In this document: one piece after another, positions 15,652 to 23,150 of the stretch
How the letters are laid out: the number at the start of each line of letters is the position of its first letter
How positions within the stretch are numbered: position 1 is the first letter of the stretch
NCBI GenBank assembly: GCA_964462945.1
Contig: CAYWZW010000059.1
Span: 1-33,947, forward strand
Reading direction: 5' to 3'
Source of the DNA: GCA-020343675 sp964462945
Lineage (GTDB): Bacteria; Planctomycetota; Phycisphaerae; Sedimentisphaerales; Anaerobacaceae
Length of the DNA: 33,947 bases
Notes under the pieces: model-generated
What the model was told of the DNA's origin: nothing
Database searches by the model: none
What the model saw: the letters and a program-made list of their open reading frames with translations, nothing else
Program-made: the position numbers and the translations under genes

Positions 15652-16293
15652 ATGTTCACAGGGCTGATAGAGACAATTTGCACGGTCAAGTCGGCTCGCC
15701 AAAGGGCCGGCGGGCTTCTGCTGACGATTGATTTAGGCAAAATCGCAGGCGAAAGCAGGACCGGCGACAGCATAGCTGTAAACGGCGTCTGCCTGACTAT
15801 CGCCGGACTGGAAGGCGGTCTTGCGAGCTTTGACCTCAGTGCTGAAACATTGGCAAAATCGGCCCTCGGTAAGCTGAAACTCTCGTCGCAAGTGAATGTG
15901 GAGCGGGCGATAAGGGCGACCGACCGGTTCGGCGGACATTTTGTCCTGGGCCACGTGGACGGCACGGCCACGATAGAAGCCATCGACAGACGCAGCGAAT
16001 TTGCCGATATGAGGTTTGCGGCGGGGACCGAGCTACTCGACGCGATGGTCCTCAAAGGCTCGGTCGCCGTGGATGGGATTTCCCTGACGATTGCAGGGAT
16101 AAGCCGCAGCAGCTTCAGCGTTGCTGTCATCCCCGAAACGCTGAAACGAACAACCTTGGGCAAGGCAAAGATCGGCGATTTCGTGAACGTGGAAACGGAT
16201 ATTATCGTCAAAACAGTGAAAAGACAGCTTGAGAAGATTTTGCCAAAGGCCGAGCCGCTGACAGCCGAAAGATTGAGACAGTTAGGCTTTTGA
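15652..16293 (+). CDS. ribE: Riboflavin synthase alpha subunit
   Basis: A 213-residue enzyme that disproportionates two 6,7-dimethyl-8-ribityllumazines into riboflavin. It begins with the invariant MFTGLIE and has two lumazine-binding repeats (residues 1-96 and 97-200). The repeats are marked by GDSIAVNGVCLTI and GSVAVDGISLTI, and GGHFVLGHVDG spans the junction. Length is normal. No other rib gene is adjacent. A perfect 7-bp hairpin (16309-16330, CGGCACC/GGTGCCG) lies just after the stop without a T-run. The gene is followed by the palindromic element at 16348-16531. Confidence 0.95.
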   Translation: MFTGLIETICTVKSARQRAGGLLLTIDLGKIAGESRTGDSIAVNGVCLTIAGLEGGLASFDLSAETLAKSALGKLKLSSQVNVERAIRATDRFGGHFVLGHVDGTATIEAIDRRSEFADMRFAAGTELLDAMVLKGSVAVDGISLTIAGISRSSFSVAVIPETLKRTTLGKAKIGDFVNVETDIIVKTVKRQLEKILPKAEPLTAERLRQLGF

Positions 16294-16347
16294 ACACAGA
16301 GTTTGGCACGGCACCAAGAGCAAGGTGCCGGACGGTATGAAAACGAG

Positions 16348-16531
16348 TTCTGCAAAATTGAAGTTAGGCATACTTTGGAAAGAAAAAATCTTACTCTTGA
16401 TTTTTTCTTTCTAAAACAAGATGCGTAACGTTTTCTTTGATAATATGTTGTAAAAGTGCACCGAATTATTCTTAGAAAATCGTGAAACTGATTTTCTAAA
16501 ATAATATATGCCTAACTTCAATTTTGCAGAA
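16348..16531. repeat. 184-bp palindromic, multi-hairpin AT-rich element
   Basis: Perfect 25-bp inverted arms (16348-16372 and 16507-16531) enclose 134 AT-rich bases. Inside are two further inverted repeats: a perfect 13-bp stem (16378-16390 with 16399-16411, loop of 8) and a 10-bp perfect stem (16472-16481 with 16490-16499) that extends to 16 bp with one bulged base. A weaker hairpin may lie between. No protein of useful size is encoded. The decamer ATGAAAACGA occurs on both sides (16337-16346 and 16541-16550), the right copy being the start of pdxA. The architecture fits a MITE-like non-autonomous element or a structured leader. Confidence 0.7.
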
Positions 16532-16540
16532 GCCTTGATA

Positions 16541-17581
16541 ATGAAAACGAACGGCAACAACTCGATAACTGAACAGATGGTCATCGGCGTAACGATGGGC
16601 GACGCTGGCGGCATCGGGCCGGAGATCATCGTCAAGGCGCTGGCCGACCCGGCGATCCGCAAGGCGGCAAAATTCATCATTTTCGGGATGAACGAGCAGC
16701 TTTGTTACGCCGCCGACGCCGCCGAGATCGAGCCGTTCTGGGGCCGGCACCAGCACGAGAAAATCAGCCGCGAGTATCCGTACAAAGTCGTTGTCGCCGA
16801 TTACGATGAGTATTGCGTCCCCGCTTGGGTCAGGATCCCGAGCAAATTGGCCGGCGAGGCATCGATCCGGTTTTGCCTGGACGCCATCGACGCGGCTCGC
16901 GCCGGGATTATCGACGCGGTCGTCACGGCGCCGATCAGCAAGAGCAGTTGGAAGCTGGCCGGCGCGGACTGGCCGGGGCACACCGAAATGTTCGCCGCCC
17001 GCTGCAAATCCGCTCGAAAGGTGATGATGTTTATCGCCGGGCCGCTGAAAGTAGCGCTGGCGACCATTCACGAGGCGCTGTTCGACGTCAGGCACAAGTT
17101 CACCATCGGCTGCGTTTTTGAGCCGATCGATCTGCTGAACGATGCTCTGAAGCAGTACTTCGACATAGAAAATCCCAGGATCGGCGTGGCCGCGTTGAAT
17201 CCGCACGCCGGCGAGAACGGCCAGTTCGGCGACGAGGAGCAGCGGATCATTTCGCCCGCCATTCTCCTGGCCCAGGAGCAGGGGATAAACTGCCTGGGCC
17301 CGATCAGTGCGGACACGCTCTTTTTGCGGGCCGTGCAGGGCGAATTCGACGGCGTGGTCGCCATGTATCACGACCAGGGGATGATCCCCGTCAAGCTGCT
17401 CGACTTCGAGCAGGCGGTCAACGTCACCATCGGCATACCCATCATCAGGACCTCGCCCGCCCACGGGACGGCCTTCGACATTGCCGGCAAGAACCTCGCC
17501 AACCCGTCCAGCATGAAAGCCGCCATCACAACCGCAATACGAATGGCCAAAACGAAAAAGAATTTAGAATTGAGAGTTTAG
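16541..17581 (+). CDS. pdxA: 4-hydroxythreonine-4-phosphate dehydrogenase
   Basis: A 346-residue NAD-dependent enzyme of vitamin B6 synthesis. It opens with VTMGDAGGIGPEIIVKAL, the family's N-terminal motif. TAPISK and GHTEMF carry substrate- and metal-site residues, and YHDQGMIPVKLL and RTSPAHGTAFDIAGK complete the active site. The ATG at 16541 is preferred; an upstream ATG at 16508 would begin inside the right arm of the palindromic element and add 11 unrelated residues. Its last residues (NLELRV) are encoded by an intergenic-type repeat unit that supplies the stop codon. No pdxJ is visible. The related PdxA2 group of sugar-acid enzymes is a less likely alternative. Confidence 0.9.
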   Translation: MKTNGNNSITEQMVIGVTMGDAGGIGPEIIVKALADPAIRKAAKFIIFGMNEQLCYAADAAEIEPFWGRHQHEKISREYPYKVVVADYDEYCVPAWVRIPSKLAGEASIRFCLDAIDAARAGIIDAVVTAPISKSSWKLAGADWPGHTEMFAARCKSARKVMMFIAGPLKVALATIHEALFDVRHKFTIGCVFEPIDLLNDALKQYFDIENPRIGVAALNPHAGENGQFGDEEQRIISPAILLAQEQGINCLGPISADTLFLRAVQGEFDGVVAMYHDQGMIPVKLLDFEQAVNVTIGIPIIRTSPAHGTAFDIAGKNLANPSSMKAAITTAIRMAKTKKNLELRV

Positions 17582-17646
17582 AATTGAGAATGGAAATTTG
17601 TGATTGAAAACAAAGCGTGTCTAAATTCTACATTCTCAATTCTAAA
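17563..17646. repeat. AT-rich tandem and inverted repeat between pdxA and rsmA
   Basis: Two 14-base direct units, TTTAGAATTGAGAG (17563-17576) and TTTAGAATTGAGAA (17577-17590), are followed by an inverted copy. TTTAGAATTGAGAATG (17577-17592) pairs perfectly with 17631-17646 across a 38-base loop. A related motif occurs at 20423-20455. Confidence 0.7.
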
Positions 17647-17651
17647 TCCTG

Positions 17652-18542
17652 ATGCAGACGAAGCGGCAAATCCAGCAGTTGCTTTCATCGGCGGGCGTTT
17701 GGCCCAACAGGCGGCTCGGCCAGCACTTTCTGATCGACCTGAACCTGATGCGCCTGCTCGTCGAGTCTGCGGACATTCAAAAAGATGACGTTGTGCTGGA
17801 AGCCGGGTGCGGCACAGGCTCTATGACCGAGGCCTTGGCCGAGAAAGCGGGAAGGGTAATCGCCGTCGAGCTTGACCGGAACCTCATCGCCATTGCAGAA
17901 AGACAGCTCGAAAAAGCCGAAAATGTCGAGTTGGTCAGCGCCGACATCCTCGAAAGCAAACACACGCTCAGCCGGACCGTCACGAACGCATTGGCCCTTG
18001 CCCGCAGACAATGCCCCGGCCGAGTCCTGCTGGTCGCCAACCTGCCCTACAACGTCGCCTCACCCGTGATGATGAATCTGGTCACGGGCCCGGCGACCGC
18101 AGATGGCATGTACGTTACGGTTCAAAAAGAAGTAGCCCGGCGAATGACGGCGGGTCCCGGCAGCGGCGACTACGGCACATTGAGCATCTTCTTGGGTGCA
18201 GCCGGTGACGTGGAAACGATAAGGACGCTGAAACCGGCGGTATTCTGGCCCCGGCCGCAGGTTGATTCGGCAATGGTGAGCTTTGTCCGCAGCCGGGCCA
18301 AGGCCGGCCGGATTGCCAATATGGACCTGTTCGCCGAGGTGATACACCTTTTTATGGGCCACCGCCGCAAGACCCTTCTGGCCTGCACCAAACTGGCCCG
18401 CGAGAGACTTGCAGGCATCGAAAACTGGTCCGAAATCTTTGAACAATGCCGCATCGACCCCCAAAAACGCCCCGAACAGCTCGGTGCCGAGGATTACATC
18501 GCTATTGCGAACTATGCAGAAAATTCCCGATTTTTGTGTTGA
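17652..18542 (+). CDS. rsmA: 16S rRNA dimethyladenosine transferase
   Basis: A 296-residue SAM-dependent methyltransferase that dimethylates the two adjacent adenosines near the 3' end of 16S rRNA. Marks: RRLGQHFLID at about residues 21-30, the SAM loop LEAGCGTGSMTEALAEK, ELDRNLI, and the catalytic NLPYNVASPV followed by the aromatic VQKEVARR segment. The C-terminal helical domain (GHRRKTLL) is complete. The start lies only six bases after the inverted repeat and has no obvious Shine-Dalgarno sequence. Its stop codon overlaps the -35 box of the pseudopilin promoter. Confidence 0.94.
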   Translation: MQTKRQIQQLLSSAGVWPNRRLGQHFLIDLNLMRLLVESADIQKDDVVLEAGCGTGSMTEALAEKAGRVIAVELDRNLIAIAERQLEKAENVELVSADILESKHTLSRTVTNALALARRQCPGRVLLVANLPYNVASPVMMNLVTGPATADGMYVTVQKEVARRMTAGPGSGDYGTLSIFLGAAGDVETIRTLKPAVFWPRPQVDSAMVSFVRSRAKAGRIANMDLFAEVIHLFMGHRRKTLLACTKLARERLAGIENWSEIFEQCRIDPQKRPEQLGAEDYIAIANYAENSRFLC

Positions 18543-18567
18543 AAGCCGCCCGGCTGCGGGGTATAAT
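18539..18567 (+). promoter_or_regulatory. Consensus-like promoter of the pseudopilin array
   Basis: TTGAAA (18539-18544), 17 bases, then perfect TATAAT (18562-18567), overlapping the end of rsmA. The start near 18574 leaves a leader of about 119 bases before the first pseudopilin gene. A 44-codon frame in that leader (ATG 18587) has no visible ribosome-binding site. Confidence 0.7.
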
Positions 18568-18692
18568 GCCATAGAATGGGACGTTATGTCCGAACGACAC
18601 AAGAAATGGCAACTCGGCAGAACAAGAGGGCGGTGTGGCGCATCTTCAAACGGGTATGAGTGCTTGCATGCTTTCAGTAGAGGAGTATTAAT

Positions 18693-19502
18693 ATGGGCAA
18701 ACGCAGAGGATTTACTTTAATTGAGCTTTTGGTCGTGATTGCTATCATTGCGCTGTTGCTTTCAATACTGATGCCGGCCCTTCGGCGGGTCAAGGAACAG
18801 GGCAGAATGGTAAAGTGCCTGGGGACGCTCAAGCAGTGGAATCTTATTGCCGCCATGCACACGGAGGAAAACGACGGCAAGTTCTGGGAATCGGACGGCG
18901 GGACCCCCGGCTACTGGTTCCCACGGTACTTAGAGGAACGCTACAAAAGCTGGAAGACGAACAAGCTCTGGTTCTGTCCCTCGGCCACAAAACCCATCAT
19001 TGACGAAAACGGCCGCACGGCGCCCACGTTCAACATCTTCAATGCGTGGGGCATTTTCACGGGTGACAGGTTGAGCAGAGATGGCATCGCCGGCAGCTAC
19101 GGCATCAACGGCTACTGTCTGGTTCCAGTAAGCGCCACTACCTACGAGGGCGGCGTTCCAACCTCCAACGGGTGGAAAACCGCCAACGAACGCGGGGCCA
19201 GCAACGTGCCGTGGTGGATCGAAGCCTTGCGTTTCGACCTGTGGCCTTTGCCAACTCAGGCGCCTGCTGCGAATGAATTCGAGGCATGGTCGGGCAATAA
19301 CATGGGCCGGTGCTGTATCAACCGCCACCAGGGGTTTCTCAATGTTGCCTTTATGGACTGGTCGGCCCGAGGGGTCGGCGTGAAAGAGTTGTGGACGTTG
19401 AAGTGGCATAAGAAATTTGACACGTCGGGCCCTTACACCCTGGCCGGCGGTGTCCAGTCGAGCGACTGGCCGCAATGGATCCAGCGTTTCAAAGATTATT
19501 AA
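18693..19502 (+). CDS. Pseudopilin-like protein, type A (array member 1)
   Basis: A 269-residue protein with a class III prepilin leader: a short basic start, then the G-F-T-L-I-E cut site and the hydrophobic helix LLVVIAIIALLLSILMPAL. It would be cleaved after the Gly and N-methylated by a prepilin peptidase, then sit in the inner membrane or a short pseudopilus. The remaining 230 residues form the large globular head common in planctomycete and Lentisphaera paralogues (CPSATKP, GSYGINGY, NRHQG, VAFMDWSA), ending QRFKDY. GAGGAG precedes the ATG. The head most resembles array member 3. Substrate and partner are unknown. Confidence 0.85.
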   Translation: MGKRRGFTLIELLVVIAIIALLLSILMPALRRVKEQGRMVKCLGTLKQWNLIAAMHTEENDGKFWESDGGTPGYWFPRYLEERYKSWKTNKLWFCPSATKPIIDENGRTAPTFNIFNAWGIFTGDRLSRDGIAGSYGINGYCLVPVSATTYEGGVPTSNGWKTANERGASNVPWWIEALRFDLWPLPTQAPAANEFEAWSGNNMGRCCINRHQGFLNVAFMDWSARGVGVKELWTLKWHKKFDTSGPYTLAGGVQSSDWPQWIQRFKDY

Positions 19503-19620
19503 CGGCAGAGTCGCGGGACGATACACCCGGCACGGTGCAGGCGGGGTCTTGCTGTTGAGTTGCGTTCTCGAATAGAATCGGTTTATCAAAATAAGGAAGG
19601 AAAGCGGGAAAGGGGCTGTT

Positions 19621-20403
19621 ATGTACGCGAGGAAAGGGTTCACGCTCATAGAGCTTCTGGTCGTGATCGCCATTATCGCGGTTTTGTTGGCGATTTTGAT
19701 GCCCGCTCTGAGCCGGGTCAAGGAACAGGGCAAGCGGGCAACGTGCCTGTCTAACCTCAAGCAGTTGACCTTGGCGTGGATCATGTACGCCGATGAGAAC
19801 GAAGACAGGCTCGTCAACGGCGATACCGGCGAGTACAGCATCCACCAGAATGAAACTCCCTGGGTGCTCGCCGATTGGCGGTCGGGGATGACCGATCGCC
19901 AGAAAAGGGACGCCATCCTCAACGGGGCCTTGTGGCCGTACACCAAAGACCTGAAACTCTACAAGTGCCCGACCGTCAATCAGATCGTTCGAGGAGGCCT
20001 TCGGGAAGAAATCTTGCGGACGTACTCTGTGGCCGATTCTATGAATTGCAAGAACTGGTCCGACATGAATGCCAAGATGATTAAGAAGAGATTGGACATT
20101 GAGAACCCGGCCTACAGGATCGTCTTTCTCGATGACGGCGGTACGATTACCTCCGCTCTGGGCGGCTGGACGGTGTACGTTACGGAGGAAAGGTGGTGGG
20201 ACCCGCCGCCCATACGGCACGGCGACGGATCGACCTTCTCGTTCGCGGACGGGCACAGTGACTATCACAAATGGGAAGACCCGCGCACCATCGCGTTCGG
20301 CAAACGAATACCCCCGACGGCCTTCTCAGAAAACCAGCCCGGCAATCCAGACCTTCACTGGGCTGCCGTGGCGATGTGGGGCAAGGAGGCGATGCACAGG
20401 TAG
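19621..20403 (+). CDS. Pseudopilin-like protein, type B (array member 2)
   Basis: A 260-residue prepilin-like protein with leader ARKGFTLIELLVVIAIIA. Its head carries a different signature from member 1: CLSNLKQLTLAWIMYADENEDRLVNG, then YKCPTV, RIVFLDDGG and near the end RWWDPPPIRHGDGSTFSFADGHSDYHKW. The H-x-n-F-A-D-G-H pattern is typical of the DUF1559-like heads of planctomycete pseudopilins. AAGGGG lies about nine bases before the ATG. It is clearly paralogous to member 4. The 117-base gap before it has no separate promoter I trust. Confidence 0.85.
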   Translation: MYARKGFTLIELLVVIAIIAVLLAILMPALSRVKEQGKRATCLSNLKQLTLAWIMYADENEDRLVNGDTGEYSIHQNETPWVLADWRSGMTDRQKRDAILNGALWPYTKDLKLYKCPTVNQIVRGGLREEILRTYSVADSMNCKNWSDMNAKMIKKRLDIENPAYRIVFLDDGGTITSALGGWTVYVTEERWWDPPPIRHGDGSTFSFADGHSDYHKWEDPRTIAFGKRIPPTAFSENQPGNPDLHWAAVAMWGKEAMHR

Positions 20404-20422
20404 GTGGGTGGGAACTGAGAAC

Positions 20423-20455
20423 GTAGAATTGAGAATTCAGAATCTTAAATTCTAC
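20423..20455. repeat. Short inverted repeat with TAGAATTGAGAAT motif
   Basis: GTAGAATT (20423-20430) pairs with AATTCTAC (20448-20455), with GAATTC in the loop region. It shares the TAGAATTGAGAA core with the repeat between pdxA and rsmA. It lies in the 81-base gap between array members 2 and 3. Confidence 0.55.
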
Positions 20456-20484
20456 TTTCCACATAGTAAGGAAAAGAATCCAGG

Positions 20485-21315
20485 ATGCGTAAGCAGAACG
20501 GCTTTACGCTAATAGAGCTTCTGGTCGTTATTGCGATCATTGCGTTGCTGATGGCCATACTGATGCCCGCGCTGCAGCGCGTCAAGAAGCAAGCTAAAGG
20601 GGTGATGTGCCAGGCAAACCTCAAGCAGTGGGGCACCATCTTTGCCATGTACACGGATCAGAACAACGGTTACTTCCCGGAGCGAAGGAGCGGCAGCAAC
20701 GCCTACGGGCGATGGATGGACTCGATGCGGGATTATTACATCACCGCCGAAGACATCCGGTGCTGCCCGGTCGCGACAAAAATCGCCAATCCGGACATGA
20801 TTTCCGGCATCGACTGGTGGGGCAACACCTTTCTCGCCTGGGGAAAGGTTCCTCCCTGGGACTCTGGAGGCCAGCGCACGGTAGGCTATTACGGCAGCTA
20901 CGGAATAAATGGCTATGCTTATGTGCCGGTGGGTGCTGACGTCTATGGCAAATCGCCCCAAAGATTCTGGCGGACTCCCAACGTCAAGGGCGCCAGTGAG
21001 ATTCCTATGTTCCTCGACTGTTATTTCTGGGTCGGCTGGCCGGATGATGACGACACGCCCCCGCAATACGACGGCCACCAATATCGCGGCGACGACAATG
21101 CGATGAACCGCTTCTTCCTCAACCGCCACAATGGATACACCGGTGCGATTTTCATGGATTATCACGCACAGCCGGTGGGGCTCAAGGAGCTGTTCACGCT
21201 CAACTGGCATCGCGGCTTCAAGAGAGCGAATATCTGGACTAAAGCCGGAGGTGTAAGGGCGGAAGACTGGAGTAACTACGGAAGCGGCTGGCTCGCAAAT
21301 TTCAAGGACTATTGA
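20485..21315 (+). CDS. Pseudopilin-like protein, type A (array member 3)
   Basis: A 276-residue prepilin-like protein with leader RKQNGFTLIELLVVIAIIAL. The head matches member 1 along its length: ANLKQWGTIFAMYTDQNNGYF, CCPVATKI, a GSYGINGYAYVPVGADVYG block, FFLNRHNGYTGAIFMDYHA, VGLKELFTLNWHRGF, and the same FKDY terminus. Several Cys (about residues 41, 92, 93) could form an extracytoplasmic disulphide. The ribosome-binding site is weak (AAGGA about 15 bases upstream), so translation may depend on the upstream gene. Confidence 0.85.
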   Translation: MRKQNGFTLIELLVVIAIIALLMAILMPALQRVKKQAKGVMCQANLKQWGTIFAMYTDQNNGYFPERRSGSNAYGRWMDSMRDYYITAEDIRCCPVATKIANPDMISGIDWWGNTFLAWGKVPPWDSGGQRTVGYYGSYGINGYAYVPVGADVYGKSPQRFWRTPNVKGASEIPMFLDCYFWVGWPDDDDTPPQYDGHQYRGDDNAMNRFFLNRHNGYTGAIFMDYHAQPVGLKELFTLNWHRGFKRANIWTKAGGVRAEDWSNYGSGWLANFKDY

Positions 21316-21349
21316 CAAGTAACGACCAAATATTGAAAGGGGTACCATA

Positions 21350-22228
21350 ATGAACAAACGAAGGGGATTTACTTTAATAGAGCTCCTGGTCGTGATTGCG
21401 ATCATTGCAATTCTGCTGGCGATTTTGATGCCGGCTCTGAGCCGGGTTAAGGAGCAGGGCAAGCGTGCGGCTTGCCTGAGCAATCTGAAGCAATTACAAC
21501 TCACCTGGAGCATGTATGCGGACGAGAACGACGACAAGATCGTCAACGGCGAGGCGTACGGTGGCGGAGATGGCACGGCGCCCGTACCCACAAGCGGTAT
21601 CCATCAGGGTGAGCAGTGGTGGACAGGCGACGATGTCGGAGATTTCTGGGCCGGCATCAATCCACCCCAACTAGTCCAGGAAAGGGCTATTAGAGCCGGC
21701 GCTTTATTTCCATATTGCAAGAATGTGAAACTTTACCGATGCCCGACCGGTGTTCGTGGAGAGATGCGGACCTACACCATAACCGATGCGATCAACGGCC
21801 TTCGAAGAGATGGTACTTACAGCGGCAATGTGGGCGCGAGAGTAGGCAGAACGGTATTGTGGATTAAGAGGAGATCGGAGATTAGCGTCCCTGGCCCAGC
21901 GAATAGAATAGTCTTCCTTGATGAAGGCCGGATAACGCCCGACAGTTATGCCACCCATTACCTGAATGAGCGATGGTGGGACCCACCCTTTGTTCGACAC
22001 GGTGACGGCACGAATGTCTCTTTCGCAGATGGGCACGCTGATTACTGGAAGTACATGGGCACGAAAACGTTGGAGACCGGCAAGCTCGCCGCTGTTTCCG
22101 GCCTTAATGCAAACCCGTTGCACCAGATGCAGCCTGTAAGCGAGGAGGACTTCCAGGATCTGTATAAGATGCAAAAGGCCGTCTGGGGCAGAATAGGTTA
22201 TTCGCCCAGGTATCCGCCAAGGAATTGA
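21350..22228 (+). CDS. Pseudopilin-like protein, type B (array member 4)
   Basis: A 292-residue prepilin-like protein closest to member 2: the same KRAACLSNLKQLQLTWSMYADENDDKIVNG block, LYRCPTG, RIVFLDEG, and WWDPPFVRHGDGTNVSFADGHADYWKY near the end. It is about 30 residues longer because of an insertion after the first block and a longer tail. AAAGGGG is nine bases before the ATG. It begins only 34 bases after member 3, so the two are surely co-transcribed. Confidence 0.85.
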   Translation: MNKRRGFTLIELLVVIAIIAILLAILMPALSRVKEQGKRAACLSNLKQLQLTWSMYADENDDKIVNGEAYGGGDGTAPVPTSGIHQGEQWWTGDDVGDFWAGINPPQLVQERAIRAGALFPYCKNVKLYRCPTGVRGEMRTYTITDAINGLRRDGTYSGNVGARVGRTVLWIKRRSEISVPGPANRIVFLDEGRITPDSYATHYLNERWWDPPFVRHGDGTNVSFADGHADYWKYMGTKTLETGKLAAVSGLNANPLHQMQPVSEEDFQDLYKMQKAVWGRIGYSPRYPPRN

Positions 22229-22312
22229 TAAGCATTATGTCTCTGATTTCGTCGAACTCATAAGAGAACGGTCATACAACCTACGGCATTAGACAAAGAT
22301 AGAGGAGCCGAC

Positions 22313-23122
22313 ATGATGGTCAAACGAAAGGGGTTTACGTTAATCGAGCTTCTGGTGGTGATTGCGATCATTGCAATTCTGCTGGCGATTCTGATGCCGG
22401 CGCTGCAGCGCATTAAGGAGCAGGCCAGGGAAATGGGCTGCCGGGCCAATCTGCGTCAGTACGGCATCGTGCAAAGCATGTACCTGGACGACAACGACGA
22501 CCGGTATCCCTCCGCATGGAGGTCTTTGGTCAGGACGGAAGCTCCCGTCTCCGGGTACGAGCGTTATTGTCGATGGCACGACCCGAGATACCCCCCTGAC
22601 GGCCCTCTGTGGCCCTATATGCCCGAAGTGGGCGTCAATTTGTGCCCATCGTTCAAAGTTCTCGCCAAATCTGAGGGCACAAGGCATCCGAGCCATGTCG
22701 CTTCCGTGCCCGTGATTCCTCAATACAGTTACAGCATGAACTCCTGGCTGGGCGCCAAGCAAGGGGACCCGGGCGGCTCGTCCGCAACAGACTCCAAAGG
22801 ACGGGGCGGGATTTATAAACGCTCCGAGATCACCAGAAGCAAAGCGGAGGTGTTCTTCTTCGCTGAGGAGAACATGTGGAGCCGGCTCGGCAATACCAAT
22901 GTACTCAACGACAACGCCCTCTGTCCCGACGGGCGTGACTGGTTCGGCACGTTCCACAGCCCGATGAGCGGAGACCTCAACACCGGGACGGTCAATGCCG
23001 TCTTTGTGGATGCCCACGTCCAGGAGGTGCGATCGGCGCTGCTGCGTGACGGCAGCAGGCCGGAGGCGGAGTTCGGCCGGTTCGAGAGATACGGCTGGCC
23101 CCGCAAGGAGCCGTTCCAGTAA
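22313..23122 (+). CDS. Pseudopilin-like protein, type C (array member 5)
   Basis: A 269-residue prepilin-like protein with leader KRKGFTLIELLVVIAIIAIL. The head differs from types A and B after the shared MPALQRIKEQAREMGCRANLRQYG: it has WHDPRYPPDGPLWPYMPEV, a SYSMNSWLGAK block, FFFAEENMW, and TVNAVFVDAHVQEVRSALLRDG. The VFVDAHV strand replaces the FADGH of type B. GAGGAG lies about six bases before ATG-ATG, and either ATG (22313 or 22316) could start. It ends the array and faces the convergent fumarase gene. Confidence 0.83.
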   Translation: MMVKRKGFTLIELLVVIAIIAILLAILMPALQRIKEQAREMGCRANLRQYGIVQSMYLDDNDDRYPSAWRSLVRTEAPVSGYERYCRWHDPRYPPDGPLWPYMPEVGVNLCPSFKVLAKSEGTRHPSHVASVPVIPQYSYSMNSWLGAKQGDPGGSSATDSKGRGGIYKRSEITRSKAEVFFFAEENMWSRLGNTNVLNDNALCPDGRDWFGTFHSPMSGDLNTGTVNAVFVDAHVQEVRSALLRDGSRPEAEFGRFERYGWPRKEPFQ

Positions 23123-23150
23123 TAGCACTGGTATCCGGCGTTCGGTGGTC

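Noticed and set aside
16496..17464. Long minus-strand frame antisense to pdxA
   Set aside because: The plus strand clearly encodes PdxA; the antisense frame has no recognisable features.
17563..17646. CRISPR-like repeats
   Set aside because: Only two direct 14-base units without spacers; no cas genes in the window.
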